In this document: one piece after another, positions 35,285-44,728 of the stretch | Layout: every line of letters begins with the position of its first letter | Position numbering within the stretch: the stretch's first letter is position 1 | Translations under genes and position numbers: made by a program | The notes under the pieces: generated by a model | Databases searched by the model: none | What the model was told of the DNA's origin: nothing | Seen by the model: only the letters and a program-made list of their open reading frames with translations | Assembly (NCBI RefSeq): GCF_002104515.1 | Contig: NZ_NBOE01000008.1 | Span: 1-64,000 of the forward strand | DNA from: Colwellia polaris | Lineage (GTDB): Bacteria; Pseudomonadota; Gammaproteobacteria; Enterobacterales; Alteromonadaceae | Reading direction: 5' to 3' | Length of the DNA: 64,000 bases

Positions 35285-36973
35285 GTGAACATTTTAATTG
35301 TAGATGATGATGGTATTGATAGAGAAAATATCAAGCGCACATTGGGTCACTCTACTACCCCGTTTAATTTTACAGAAACCGAATCTGTTGATGAGGCTTT
35401 ATCGGCTTTGTCGGTTAATAATTTCGATATTATATTGCTTGATTACCGTATGCCAAAACGAGATGGTATTGAACTATTATTAGAGTTACGCAATTCAGAG
35501 AATGACTTAAACGTTGCTGTAATCATGCTAAGTAACTCTGAAGAAACTGAACTAGCCTTAGAGTGTGTGCGCGCTGGTGCCCAAGATTTTTTATTAAAAT
35601 CAGAAGTATCAACATCCAGATTACAACGCGCCATTGTACAAGCACAAACACGTTTTGAATTAGAAAAACAATTGCATATTAGCTATCAACAAGCAAAAAA
35701 ACTAGCTGAACATGACACATTAACAGGCTTATATAATCGTTACTCGTTTGAAGAAGCATTACAATTAAATATTTTACAAAAAGCGCGTGATAACTCTAAA
35801 TTAGCCTTAACATTATTTGACTTAGATAACTTTAAATTTATAAACGACAATTACGGTCACCATATCGGCGATCAAATTTTAATTCAGGTTTCTCAAAGGA
35901 TCAGCGACTGCTTAAGAGGCAATGAGGTTTTTGCTCGCTTAGGTGGCGACGAATTTGCTATAATTTTAACCAATTTACATACTGTCGACAATGCAACCCG
36001 CGTTACAACTAGAATACTCAATAGTTTAGAAGCCCCCTTCAATATTTCTGGCGCTAAAATTCATATGACCGCCAGTATCGGTATTGCCGTTTACCCAGAC
36101 AGTACACTTAATGCTAATGAGCTCCTTAAGCATGCTGACATTGCAATGTACCGTTCTAAAAAACTGGGAAGAAATCAAATTTGTTATTTTGAAAGTGAAA
36201 TGCAAGAACAATTTCTCCAACGTTATCAAATTGAAACTAATTTAATTGGCGCGATTGCCAGAAATGAGTTTACATTACATTATCAACCCATTGTTAACAC
36301 TTCAGGGTCAAATGTTGTTGGTTTTGAGGCACTAATAAGGTGGAACTTTCAAGACCAATTGCTCTACCCTGATAGCTTTATTTCTATAGCTGAAAATTCA
36401 CGTGCAATTGTTGATATTGGCAGATGGGTTATTGAACAAGCTATTTATCAATTATCGGTTTGGAATTTACGCACCACTACAAAGTATACAATTGCGATTA
36501 ATTTATCGAGTGTTCAATTAACAGATAAATGCTTAGTACAATGTATAGCTGACGCTTTAAGTAAGTATCATATCAACCCAGCACTAATAGAGTTTGAACT
36601 AACAGAAACAACGTTGCTTGAAAACAGCAAACAAACCATTAAAACTTTAGCGTCAATAAAAGATTTGGGCTGCCGTATTGCTTTAGATGATTTTGGCAGT
36701 GGATTCTCCTCGGTTTCACATTTACAAAACTTTCCAATCGATACCGTAAAAATTGATAAATCTTTAATTATGGCGTCTGATGAAGAAAAATCACGCTCAT
36801 TAATCACCGGCCTTTCAGCCATGTTGCATTCTTTATCTCTTAATATTGTGGCAGAAGGTATCGAAAATGCAGAAGTTGTACAATTTTGCCAGCAACTAAA
36901 TATTCAACGGGCGCAAGGATACTATTACGCTAAGCCTTTACCTGTTGATGATATTGAAAAAAATTATTTTTAG
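35285..36973 (+). CDS. REC-GGDEF-EAL c-di-GMP turnover protein
   Basis: A 562-residue protein starting with GTG (AAGG about 10 bases upstream). The receiver domain has Asp53 in LLDYRMPKRDG. The GGDEF site is intact at 220-224 (RLGGDEFAI). EAL begins at about 348 (FEALIRW), with AINLSS, FELTETTLL, LDDFGSGFSS, VKIDKS and VAEGIEN all kept. The allosteric I-site that should read RxxD five residues before GGDEF reads RGNE, so product feedback is probably lost. Both synthesis and hydrolysis of c-di-GMP are possible, controlled by phosphorylation. Confidence 0.9.
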   Translation: MNILIVDDDGIDRENIKRTLGHSTTPFNFTETESVDEALSALSVNNFDIILLDYRMPKRDGIELLLELRNSENDLNVAVIMLSNSEETELALECVRAGAQDFLLKSEVSTSRLQRAIVQAQTRFELEKQLHISYQQAKKLAEHDTLTGLYNRYSFEEALQLNILQKARDNSKLALTLFDLDNFKFINDNYGHHIGDQILIQVSQRISDCLRGNEVFARLGGDEFAIILTNLHTVDNATRVTTRILNSLEAPFNISGAKIHMTASIGIAVYPDSTLNANELLKHADIAMYRSKKLGRNQICYFESEMQEQFLQRYQIETNLIGAIARNEFTLHYQPIVNTSGSNVVGFEALIRWNFQDQLLYPDSFISIAENSRAIVDIGRWVIEQAIYQLSVWNLRTTTKYTIAINLSSVQLTDKCLVQCIADALSKYHINPALIEFELTETTLLENSKQTIKTLASIKDLGCRIALDDFGSGFSSVSHLQNFPIDTVKIDKSLIMASDEEKSRSLITGLSAMLHSLSLNIVAEGIENAEVVQFCQQLNIQRAQGYYYAKPLPVDDIEKNYF

Positions 36974-37178
36974 TGTGTACTAAGTACTTTTAGATAAACT
37001 AGATTCTTTCTCATGGTGTTTAGCTATTTTACATTTGCATTTGTCACACTAAAAGCATAGTTTTAAGTTAATAAGGATTATGTTTAAGCATTGCTAAACT
37101 ATTGGTTTATCTTTAATAAGCACATAAAACATGACTTAAGCATACATAGATAGAGTTATTTATTGTTTAAAGGAAATT

Positions 37179-37838
37179 ATGAAAAATCGCTTTTTAAACA
37201 CGTCAACATTGCTAGTTTCTTTATTTGCACTTAGCGCTCAATCATCTGCCGATTCATTTTGGGTGCTTGATCAACAAGGCTTACCGGTTAAAAATGCTGT
37301 ATTAGAGTTTATTAACCCGATCCCAACGCCAAAGCCAGCTCCCCAGCCTAATACGCTCATTATGGATCAGGTTGATAAGCTATTTAAGCCCGATATTTTA
37401 GTTGTTCAACAAGGTGATTTTGTTGATTTTCCGAATAGCGATAATATTAGACATCATGTTTATTCCTTTTCTTCAGTAAACCCTTTTGAGTTAAAACTAT
37501 ACTCTGGTCGACCTGAAGCGCCATTACAATTTAACAAAACGGGTGTAGCCGTTTTAGGCTGTAACATACATGACTCTATGGTTGGTTATATTTACATCGC
37601 GGGTTCAAAACACGTACTAATGACTGATGAGCAAGGTAAAGCGACTTTAGAAGATGATATTAAATACGAAAGTGTTAATGTTTGGCATTCTAGTTCAGTA
37701 ACCAGTGTAAAAAATATTCCATACGATAACTTATCAACAAAACCAACAGACACTGACTCATTTGTAATTAACCTAGTGCTTGAGGTACCTGAGCCACGAA
37801 ATACCTTCCAAACTATATTTAAGCCCAATGGCGAGTAA
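37179..37838 (+). CDS. Periplasmic cupredoxin, methylamine-utilisation-like
   Basis: A 219-residue secreted protein, signal peptide about 1-24 (cleavage near QSSADS). The core is a cupredoxin fold, with likely copper ligands His in DNIRHHVYSF and Cys-His-Met in LGCNIHDSMVGY. Proteins of this type are annotated as methylamine utilisation protein, with no proven link to methylamine here. It overlaps the following GGDEF-EAL gene by 11 bases and heads a probable four-gene operon. A copper-, oxygen- or redox-sensing role is inference. Confidence 0.8.
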   Translation: MKNRFLNTSTLLVSLFALSAQSSADSFWVLDQQGLPVKNAVLEFINPIPTPKPAPQPNTLIMDQVDKLFKPDILVVQQGDFVDFPNSDNIRHHVYSFSSVNPFELKLYSGRPEAPLQFNKTGVAVLGCNIHDSMVGYIYIAGSKHVLMTDEQGKATLEDDIKYESVNVWHSSSVTSVKNIPYDNLSTKPTDTDSFVINLVLEVPEPRNTFQTIFKPNGE

Positions 37839-40168
37839 AGTTTCTCTACGCCAACAAATTACGCTATTAGGCGTGTCACTTGTTATCTTAACGGTAACAA
37901 GTTTACTCGCTGTTTTTATTTGGAAATCTATTTCCACTCATAGTGAACAAATAGATCAAAGAATAACCAGCGCTGAAAATGTACTTATTGAGTATTTAAA
38001 AGCGAAAGAAGAGTTACTTTTTACTGCATCTAAAGTATTAACAGCAGATTTTGGCTTTAAGCAAGCCGTAGCTACACGAGATAAAGCAACAATTTCTAGC
38101 GTACTAGAAAATCATAGCTCCCGTATAAATGCTAGCTTGATGATATTAAGTGATTTAAACGGCAGTATTATCTCATCCAGCAATCGTCAAATTAACTTTG
38201 ACTCTACTGTGGTAGAAAATTTAACCACCAATCAACAAAACTTAAATAAAACGCAATTAATATTACTTGACGGTAAACTCTATCAACTGATAATTTTGCC
38301 AGTACAAGCGCCCAGAACCATAGCCTATGCCATTATTGGCTTTCAAATTGATCAAGCTTTTGTTAACGAATTAAAAAGGCTAATGGCCATTGAGGTAAGT
38401 TTTCTCTATCAAGAGCAACTTATTATTTCCACGTTAAAACATCCTGACTCAGCTCATAGTAAGCATTTTAAAGAAACCGATAAAAGCTGGTTACTTTTTG
38501 AAAGAAAAATTTACGAAAATAAAGCCATTGTATTTACGAATACTCAAGGCAGTGAATATATTGCCCAACTTTCTGTCGATTTAATGCCAAGCTATAATGA
38601 ACTCGACAAATTAGTGCTTATTACATTATTAATTTCACTATTGATTATAACGATTACAGCGTTTGCATGTAGTGTTATTGCACGTAGCCTAACGAAGCCG
38701 CTATATCAGTTAACCCGCTTAACTCGTAAGTTTTCTGAAGGTAATTATGAACACAAAGAAATAGCCTCTCAGGGCAGTTTAGAAGTTACGCGTGTATATA
38801 ATAGCTTTATTAAAATGGGGCAAAAAATAGAACAACGTGAAGGTGAAATTAATTACCAAGCTAAGCATGATGTTTTAACCGACGTTTATAATCGCTCAAC
38901 CTTACTTGACTTACTTTCAAAACAAATTTCTAGTCATGATCACTCTACCTATTCATCCTTATTGGTTATGGTTATTAATGTTCGGCATTTTAAGCGCATT
39001 AACGACAGCTTAGGCTCTGGTACTGGCGATGGCGCACTTAAGGCTATTGCTCAGCGCACTTAAGGCTATTGCTCAGCGCACTAAAAGCATTTACCTCGAT
39101 AAAACATTAATGGTGGGTCGATTTTCTGGTACTGAATTTTGCTTAGTTATTAAGCTAACACATGACGATAGCTATGAAGATTTAGTTGAGCAATTTCTAA
39201 CTCAGTTACGCGCACCGTTACAAGTTAACAACTTATGGTTAAATTTAAATTATCGTATTGGTACCTGTTCTTTCCCAGAACAAAGCAGCAATGCGAAAGA
39301 AGTTGTTAGGAGAACAGCAATAGCCTTAGAAGCTGCAAGATCAGAAAACACTTCGATTAGGGCTTATAAAGAAGGTGAAGATGAGGCTTACCTAGAAAGG
39401 TTGAATTTACTTGAAGAACTTAGAGAGACAATGAAGCGTGATAGCGATGAGTTGTTTATGGTCTATCAACCTAAGTTAAATTTAGAAAACGGCAAAATAG
39501 AAAAAGTAGAGTCATTAATTCGTTGGATAAAGTCTGACGGCCAGTTTGTTTCGCCTGAACTGTTTATTCATTTAGCCGAGCAATCAGGGCTTATTATAAA
39601 GCTCACTCATTGGGTTATTGATACTGTGCTTAAGCAACAACAAGCCTGGCTTGCAAACAATATAAGGTTGAAAGTAGCGATTAATATATCAGCACAAGAT
39701 ATTTCTCATCCAGATTTTATTGATTATGTGTTCGAAAAAATTTCGCAATATAATATTGACCCCGACTTAATCACATTAGAAATAACCGAACGCGATATTA
39801 TGACTAATGAAGATTTAGTGATTAGTAGACTTAAGCATTTGAAAAAAACCGGTATACAAATCTCTGTTGATGATTACGGTATAGGTCAATCTTCATTAGG
39901 TAAATTAAAACAATTACCTATTGATGAATTAAAAATTGATAAAGCATTTATACTTGAACTCGATACATCAGAAAAAGATCAATTTATTGTAAAGTCTACT
40001 ATCGAGTTAAGTCATCAACTCGGCTTAAGTGTAGTAGCAGAAGGTGTTGAAAATAAAGCCTCTTTAGATATGCTTAAAACCATGAAATGTAATCACATTC
40101 AGGGTTACTTTCTTTCGCGGCCAGTTAAATCTGCAGACTTACTTCTATGGTTAAATGATTATGAATAA
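37828..40168 (+). pseudogene. Membrane GGDEF-EAL protein split by a 22-bp tandem duplication
   Basis: One gene read in two frames: 37828-39063, which stops at TAA inside the duplication, and the following frame to 40168. Restored, it would be about 772 residues: helix (12-32), a Cache-like sensor region, a helix near 255-280, HAMP, GGDEF and EAL. GGDEF is degenerate (RFSGTEF) and likely inactive. EAL reads ESL (VESLIRW) but the other catalytic blocks (INISAQ, LEITERD, VDDYGIGQS, LKIDKAF, VAEGVEN) are kept, so it was probably a phosphodiesterase. The downstream half has an ATG at 39029 and might still be made. Assembly error must be excluded. Confidence 0.85.
39032..39082 (+). repeat. Exact 22-bp tandem duplication, frameshifting
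   Basis: The unit GCGCACTTAAGGCTATTGCT plus CA occurs at 39032-39053 and again at 39054-39075. A third GCGCACT (39076-39082) follows. The original sequence thus had one unit flanked by 7-bp direct repeats, a good substrate for slippage. Removal of one unit restores the frame of the GGDEF-EAL gene. Confidence 0.95.
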
Positions 40169-40994
40169 ATTTACCTCAATATTTTACGCATGTTTTTTTA
40201 CAGTTTTCTCGCTTAATTGTTTAGCAGAAGGAAAGATTCTTGCCACGCCGGGTGTGTCTCAAATTGAAGGCTCGGGCGGCGGCGGTATTGTACCTTGGGC
40301 ACAATTAGCCGGCTATGCTACTGAAGAAAGTATCTCAGCGAGTGCTGCTTGTAGTCGGGTAACGGTTAAAGACTTCTCTTTAGATAGTTGTGGTGTTCAA
40401 GCAAATTTTTATGACAGAATTGAATTGTCTTATGCCAAGCAAACCTTTGAGGTGAATCCTCTTAAACTAGACTTAAAACAAACGATTATTGGTGCAAAAA
40501 TTAATTTATTTGGTGATTTGGTTTATACCTCATTGCCTCAAATTAGCTTAGGTATTCAATCAAAAAGATTAAAAACAAGCGATGTTGCTTTTGCACTTGG
40601 CGCAGAAAAAGATTCTGGTACTGATGTATATATTGCCGCCAGCAAGTTGCATTTAGGTTTTATTAACGGCTATAACTGGTTGTGGAACATTACTGCAAGG
40701 CACACTAAAGCTAATCAAATAGGTTTGCTAGGCTTTGGCGGTGCTAATGAAAAAGCTAAGATTCAATTAGAAGCATCAACGGCAATTTTATTAGATAGAC
40801 ATTTAGCGATCGGGGTTGAATACAGGCAAAAGCCCGATAACTTAGGTTTAGGTGAAAACCATTGGAAAGATATTTTTGTTGCCTGGTTTCCAAATAAACA
40901 TTTGAGCGTTACTTTAGCTTATGTTGACTTGGGTAGTATAGCCGCCATTGACAAACAAACTGGCTGGTATTTATCGACTATGTGGTATCTATAA
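40161..40994 (+). CDS. DUF3034 family protein, probable outer-membrane or periplasmic beta protein
   Basis: About 277 residues with a signal peptide (KFTSIFYACFFTVFSL, cleavage near LAEG). It has the family pattern of a glycine-rich start (GVSQIEGSGGGGIVPWAQLA) and amphipathic beta strands ending with an aromatic-rich C-terminus, as in outer-membrane barrels. DUF3034 is commonly found after cupredoxin and GGDEF-EAL genes in marine proteobacteria, as I recall. The ATG at 40161 overlaps the end of the preceding gene (ATGAATAA). Function unknown. Confidence 0.78.
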   Translation: MNKFTSIFYACFFTVFSLNCLAEGKILATPGVSQIEGSGGGGIVPWAQLAGYATEESISASAACSRVTVKDFSLDSCGVQANFYDRIELSYAKQTFEVNPLKLDLKQTIIGAKINLFGDLVYTSLPQISLGIQSKRLKTSDVAFALGAEKDSGTDVYIAASKLHLGFINGYNWLWNITARHTKANQIGLLGFGGANEKAKIQLEASTAILLDRHLAIGVEYRQKPDNLGLGENHWKDIFVAWFPNKHLSVTLAYVDLGSIAAIDKQTGWYLSTMWYL

Positions 40995-41041
40995 TGAAGC
41001 GTAAAATAAATAATAAAATCAAAGCTGATGTGGAAATGGGC

Positions 41042-41488
41042 ATGCGAAAAGTAACTCAATATCTCATGTTAGTGATATTACTCGGCTGTGCCGCATGCGC
41101 CTCACCTGAAAGTAGTAAAAACAATAGTAGCAATGCCAGTCTCTATCAAAAAATAGGCCAAAAGCCTGCTATTGATAACATCATTGATAATTTAGTAAAT
41201 CTCATTGGACAAGATAATGTTGTTTTTTCACACTTTGCTCAAAGTAATGTAACTCATTTTAAAGAAAAGTTGTCGATATATTTATGTAACATAACAGACG
41301 GGCCATGTAAGTATAATGGCGATACTATGCAAGATATACATAAAGGCATGCATATCGATACCAACCAATTTAATCACTTTGTAGAGTTGTTTATCGCTGC
41401 AATGGAAGCATCAAATATTAGTTACCCAATACAAAACCAATTATTAGCAAGGCTTGCCCCGCTCAGGGAAAGCATCATAAAAATGTAA
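41042..41488 (+). CDS. Truncated haemoglobin (group I-like) with lipoprotein signal
   Basis: About 149 residues. The start at 41042 gives MRKVTQYLMLVILLGCAAC, a lipoprotein signal with a Cys after LLG, and has GGAA 6 bases upstream; an upstream ATG at 40994 overlaps the previous stop and is the alternative. The body matches group I truncated globins: LYQKIGQKPAIDNIIDNLV, FFS-like SHFAQSN, and DIHKGMHID with the probable heme-binding His. An exported, lipid-anchored globin is unusual. Being last in the cupredoxin-GGDEF/EAL-DUF3034 operon suggests a role in binding oxygen, NO or heme at the envelope; this is inference. Confidence 0.8.
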   Translation: MRKVTQYLMLVILLGCAACASPESSKNNSSNASLYQKIGQKPAIDNIIDNLVNLIGQDNVVFSHFAQSNVTHFKEKLSIYLCNITDGPCKYNGDTMQDIHKGMHIDTNQFNHFVELFIAAMEASNISYPIQNQLLARLAPLRESIIKM

Positions 41489-41496
41489 AGTGAGTC

Positions 41497-41565
41497 ATAC
41501 CAATTGAAATAAATAATCGTTCATTCCTCGCTTAAAATTGGTCAATAACTTATTACATTGGGTAT
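41497..41565 (-). repeat. Short palindromic derivative of the TAATACC element
   Basis: 69 bp starting ATACCAATTGAAATAAATAA and ending in the inverse ATTACATTGGGTAT, with only a short centre. The two arms equal the two ends of the longer elements at 1861-2046 and 32334-32546, so the interior seems deleted. It follows the globin gene by a few bases and may act as its terminator. Confidence 0.7.
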
Positions 41566-41737
41566 TAGGTATAGTGCTGTAGAATGTAATTTAATTTATC
41601 ACTAGCTTGAGCTAGCTGGCCTAAAACCAAACACAAGCTAGCGATTCCCCTTTAATTCAACACCAATGCCTAGTCGCCCAGTACCTAATCAACGAATAAT
41701 GCTATTATCCATCATTCACAGTATCTAGCTGACATTT

Positions 41738-42649
41738 TTAAATTTTTTGCTCATCATCATTCTTTTCAGCAGCATTGTTTTCAGCAACATGAGTATTTAA
41801 AGGCTTATTATCATCACTAACCATAGTCGATAATGGGAATGGTGATGTTGCAGATCCTGCATATAAGCTCACATGCGGAAATGGAATTTCAATGCCTTGT
41901 TGATCAAAGGCAATTTTAATCTCGGTATACATACTGTTTTTCAATGCTAAAAAGTTCTCTCGCCTCGACCATACTGAAAATTGAATATCAATTGACGAGC
42001 TACCAAAGCCGGTTAGTATAAAAACAGGCGCTGGCTCTTCAAGGCAGATTAAATTTTTTGACGCGAGATCAATTAATATTTTACGTACTTTTTCTATATC
42101 TTCTTTATAAGCAATACCAATTTTTAAATCAGCTCGACGTATTGGGTATTTGGTTAAAGTTGTTACCGCGCTTTTGATCATGCTTTCATTTGGAATACGA
42201 ACAAACAAATTATCAAAGGTACGTAGCTTAACAGAAAGTAAATCTATCGAAATTACCTCTCCAGTAATGTCATTTACTTTAATAACATCAGTTATAGAAA
42301 ATGGGCGCTCGATCATCAAAAACAAGCCACTAATAAGATTAGAAGCCGAGGTTTGAGAAGCAAAGCCAAGTGCCACAGTAAAAATACCTGCTGCGCCTAA
42401 TAAAATGCTGAGATCAATACCAATATTATCTAATGCTGAAATAGTCACTAACACTAAAATACTATAAAAAATCGACCTTTTTAAAAATAATTGTCCATGT
42501 GCTGTCATTTTATGCTTTGCTATTCTAACCACCGCAGAACTGATTAATTTTGCAATTATAAAACCTATAATAAACAGCAAAAGCGCCTTACACAGGGCAA
42601 ATAATGGTGAGGCTTTAAGAACTTCGATAAACGCTATAATATCATTCAC
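41738..42649 (-). CDS. Third MscS-family mechanosensitive channel
   Basis: A 303-residue MscS-type channel. Three helices lie in the first ~130 residues, the last with the Gly/Ala-rich LLGAAGIFTVALGFASQT. The beta domain starts ERPFSITDVIKVND and includes LFVRIPNESMIKSAV. A charged, low-complexity tail (NNAAEKNDDEQKI) follows residue ~270. Only 14 bp separate it from the DUF432-like gene upstream, so they form an operon. Confidence 0.9.
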   Translation of the reverse strand: MNDIIAFIEVLKASPLFALCKALLLFIIGFIIAKLISSAVVRIAKHKMTAHGQLFLKRSIFYSILVLVTISALDNIGIDLSILLGAAGIFTVALGFASQTSASNLISGLFLMIERPFSITDVIKVNDITGEVISIDLLSVKLRTFDNLFVRIPNESMIKSAVTTLTKYPIRRADLKIGIAYKEDIEKVRKILIDLASKNLICLEEPAPVFILTGFGSSSIDIQFSVWSRRENFLALKNSMYTEIKIAFDQQGIEIPFPHVSLYAGSATSPFPLSTMVSDDNKPLNTHVAENNAAEKNDDEQKI

Positions 42650-42663
42650 AATATTTCTCTTTA

Positions 42664-43452
42664 TTAAGCAAATAAACTACTAATACTTCGTATTAATATA
42701 CTTTTGTCACTCGCTACTCGTGGACTACTAACCAAAACTGACGATACCGCCTCAATTGGCGCATGTTTATCTAGGTGTAACTCAACATTATCAACATGGC
42801 TACCACGGTGTACCGATATCCCTGTTGTCCAGAGCTGATTTTCTTCATCGGCATATAAATGTAATAAGGTAACGGGTACGTTAATACGTTCTATAGTTAA
42901 CGATTCACTGTGATTGTTAATAACAGTAATAGGGGTAATCGCTCTATGCGCCCTTTTATCTATATTGGCGAGTTGAATACGCGCCGCGGTATATTTCGCG
43001 TAGCAAATTTGTCCTACTCGGGTTGACGGGCCAAACCATGAATCTGATGGTCGCCAAAAAGGTAAATCTAGCAGTTTTTCACCTTTAGGTAATAGCTTAG
43101 CTGAAAACCAAACAGGTGTACTTACATACAAGCGCGCTTTTTCGCCAGCAAGTAACGTTAACGGTGTATCGGGCCTAGCGACAACAGAGCGATCGGCAAG
43201 TAAAGGTAAAACTTGTACTTTTTCTGAAGTGTTCTGCTGTAAATAGCGACCAAATTTAGCTTGCTCAAAGCAACAGTTTTCTGCCAATTCACCAAAAAAC
43301 ATAGTTTCGTCATTTTCTATATCTGACTCTAAATTCCAACTATTCCACTCGTTTTCAAACCGTTGTAATACTATTGACCTTTCACCCAGTCGCCAACAAC
43401 GTTGTTGTTTGAGGCTAAATGAAAATTCCCCCCACCAAGCATTATCTGCCAT
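42664..43452 (-). CDS. DUF432-like protein paired with MscS
   Basis: A 262-residue soluble protein (start MADNAWWGEFSFSLKQQRCW) without signal peptide or helices spanning the membrane. The composition suggests beta structure, and the overall pattern, including the TPVWFSAKLLPKGEKLLDLP stretch and the location before an MscS gene, agrees with the DUF432 family as I remember it. It may modulate the adjoining channel, but no function is known. Family assignment is tentative. Confidence 0.65.
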   Translation of the reverse strand: MADNAWWGEFSFSLKQQRCWRLGERSIVLQRFENEWNSWNLESDIENDETMFFGELAENCCFEQAKFGRYLQQNTSEKVQVLPLLADRSVVARPDTPLTLLAGEKARLYVSTPVWFSAKLLPKGEKLLDLPFWRPSDSWFGPSTRVGQICYAKYTAARIQLANIDKRAHRAITPITVINNHSESLTIERINVPVTLLHLYADEENQLWTTGISVHRGSHVDNVELHLDKHAPIEAVSSVLVSSPRVASDKSILIRSISSLFA

Positions 43453-43730
43453 TTTACGCTTCTCTACTTTAAAGTTTTGTTAGTTTATTGGCACTTATGA
43501 TGCCTAAAAACGAAGTTTAATAACGTGCCAGGTAAAAACACGACTTTCAATATCACAGACGTTAATAATTCTGGCAATAATTTAGCGCTGAGAATAAATT
43601 TAGCTGTTATAACAATCGCTTTCTATATTGATAGATTATGCTATCTTAAGTCACTTGTGTATATACCCTACACCGCTTATTCACTGGCCTTTATTGCTAT
43701 TAATCTTTTATGTCTTCAAAGGAAAATTTC

Positions 43731-44570
43731 ATGACAACTTTGCATATTGTTTTGTCAGACTTAGAAATTACTCACGCTACGCTTTCGAAAGTAACTGCGC
43801 TTCAGCATAAACTTTCAGCAAATGTTGTTTGGTATTTACATCACCATCAAAAGTTATTTGACCGACGTTATTTCACTGATGAGCTTGCTAATATCTCTAG
43901 CGGATTACAAGCAAGCCATGATGATAAAGTTAAACAAATAGAACTGAAAATCAGAAAGCACTTCCCCACCAGTAGTATTTATCACTGCAGAGAAAAATAT
44001 TGGTCAAAAGAGGTTAAAAGTAACTCTCAAAAACTTGACCCAATCGTTATTATTCGCTCTAAATCTGGTCTTACGTCTGCTGATAACCAACATATCAGTA
44101 AAAATAAAAGTACCGTATTTATCATCAATCAAGAAAGATGGTATTCAGACGGAAAGGCCCTTGGTGCTATTGACCCTTTTCATGAAGATGATGAAGAAAA
44201 CAAGTCTGATATTAAAGTGGTTGATTTTATGCGACGTTGGATTACGCCAGCGGAACAAGAATCTCCATTCCTGCTGCATGTTATTCATATACCGCCATTA
44301 GCGATTGAATACGAAAGACAAATAGAGGCATTGCATAAAGAGCAAATATATAGTTTTGCTAAAACCATAAAATGCCCAAAGCGTTCAATAACATTTGTTA
44401 GAGGTACTCCTGAAGATGCACTGTTAACTTATGCAGACGAAAATAAGGTCGATTTAATCGTATTGGGTTGTAGAGAGCATAGTTTGTTTGATAAATGGCT
44501 TAATGGTTCAACGATATCAGCTTTACTTAGCCACCAAACCTGCGATTTAGTGTTAATTAATACCCCGTAA
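43731..44570 (+). CDS. Universal stress protein with two Usp-like halves
   Basis: About 279 residues from the ATG at 43731 (AAGGAAA at 8 bases upstream). The C-terminal half has the Usp ATP-binding pattern LIVLGCREHSLFDKWLNGST, approximating G2xG9xGS. The N-terminal half is diverged and lacks this motif, so it is a tandem Usp with a degenerate first domain, like UspE. Divergent from the DUF432-MscS pair. Followed by a strong terminator. Confidence 0.82.
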   Translation: MTTLHIVLSDLEITHATLSKVTALQHKLSANVVWYLHHHQKLFDRRYFTDELANISSGLQASHDDKVKQIELKIRKHFPTSSIYHCREKYWSKEVKSNSQKLDPIVIIRSKSGLTSADNQHISKNKSTVFIINQERWYSDGKALGAIDPFHEDDEENKSDIKVVDFMRRWITPAEQESPFLLHVIHIPPLAIEYERQIEALHKEQIYSFAKTIKCPKRSITFVRGTPEDALLTYADENKVDLIVLGCREHSLFDKWLNGSTISALLSHQTCDLVLINTP

Positions 44571-44584
44571 AGACATTAATTTTG

Positions 44585-44642
44585 TGTCTAACGATTAATT
44601 TTAACATGCTCTGGATTGCGCAATTAACGTTAGACATTTTTA
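44585..44642 (+). terminator. Terminator of the universal stress protein gene
   Basis: Arms TGTCTAACG-TTAATT (44585-44600) and AATTAACGTTAGACA (44622-44636) pair over 15 positions, and the right arm is followed by TTTTTACTTT. It is 15 bases after the stop codon. Confidence 0.85.
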
Positions 44643-44728
44643 CTTTATAAGGTGCTTGTTTGGCTTTTGGCTAAGTATTTAGTTAGATATTGAGTTTGGT
44701 ATCTTCCCAGTTAATCATTATGTTACTT

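Noticed and set aside
37179-37838. True methylamine utilisation gene
   Set aside because: The name is carried by annotation of similar cupredoxins; no methylamine dehydrogenase genes are nearby.
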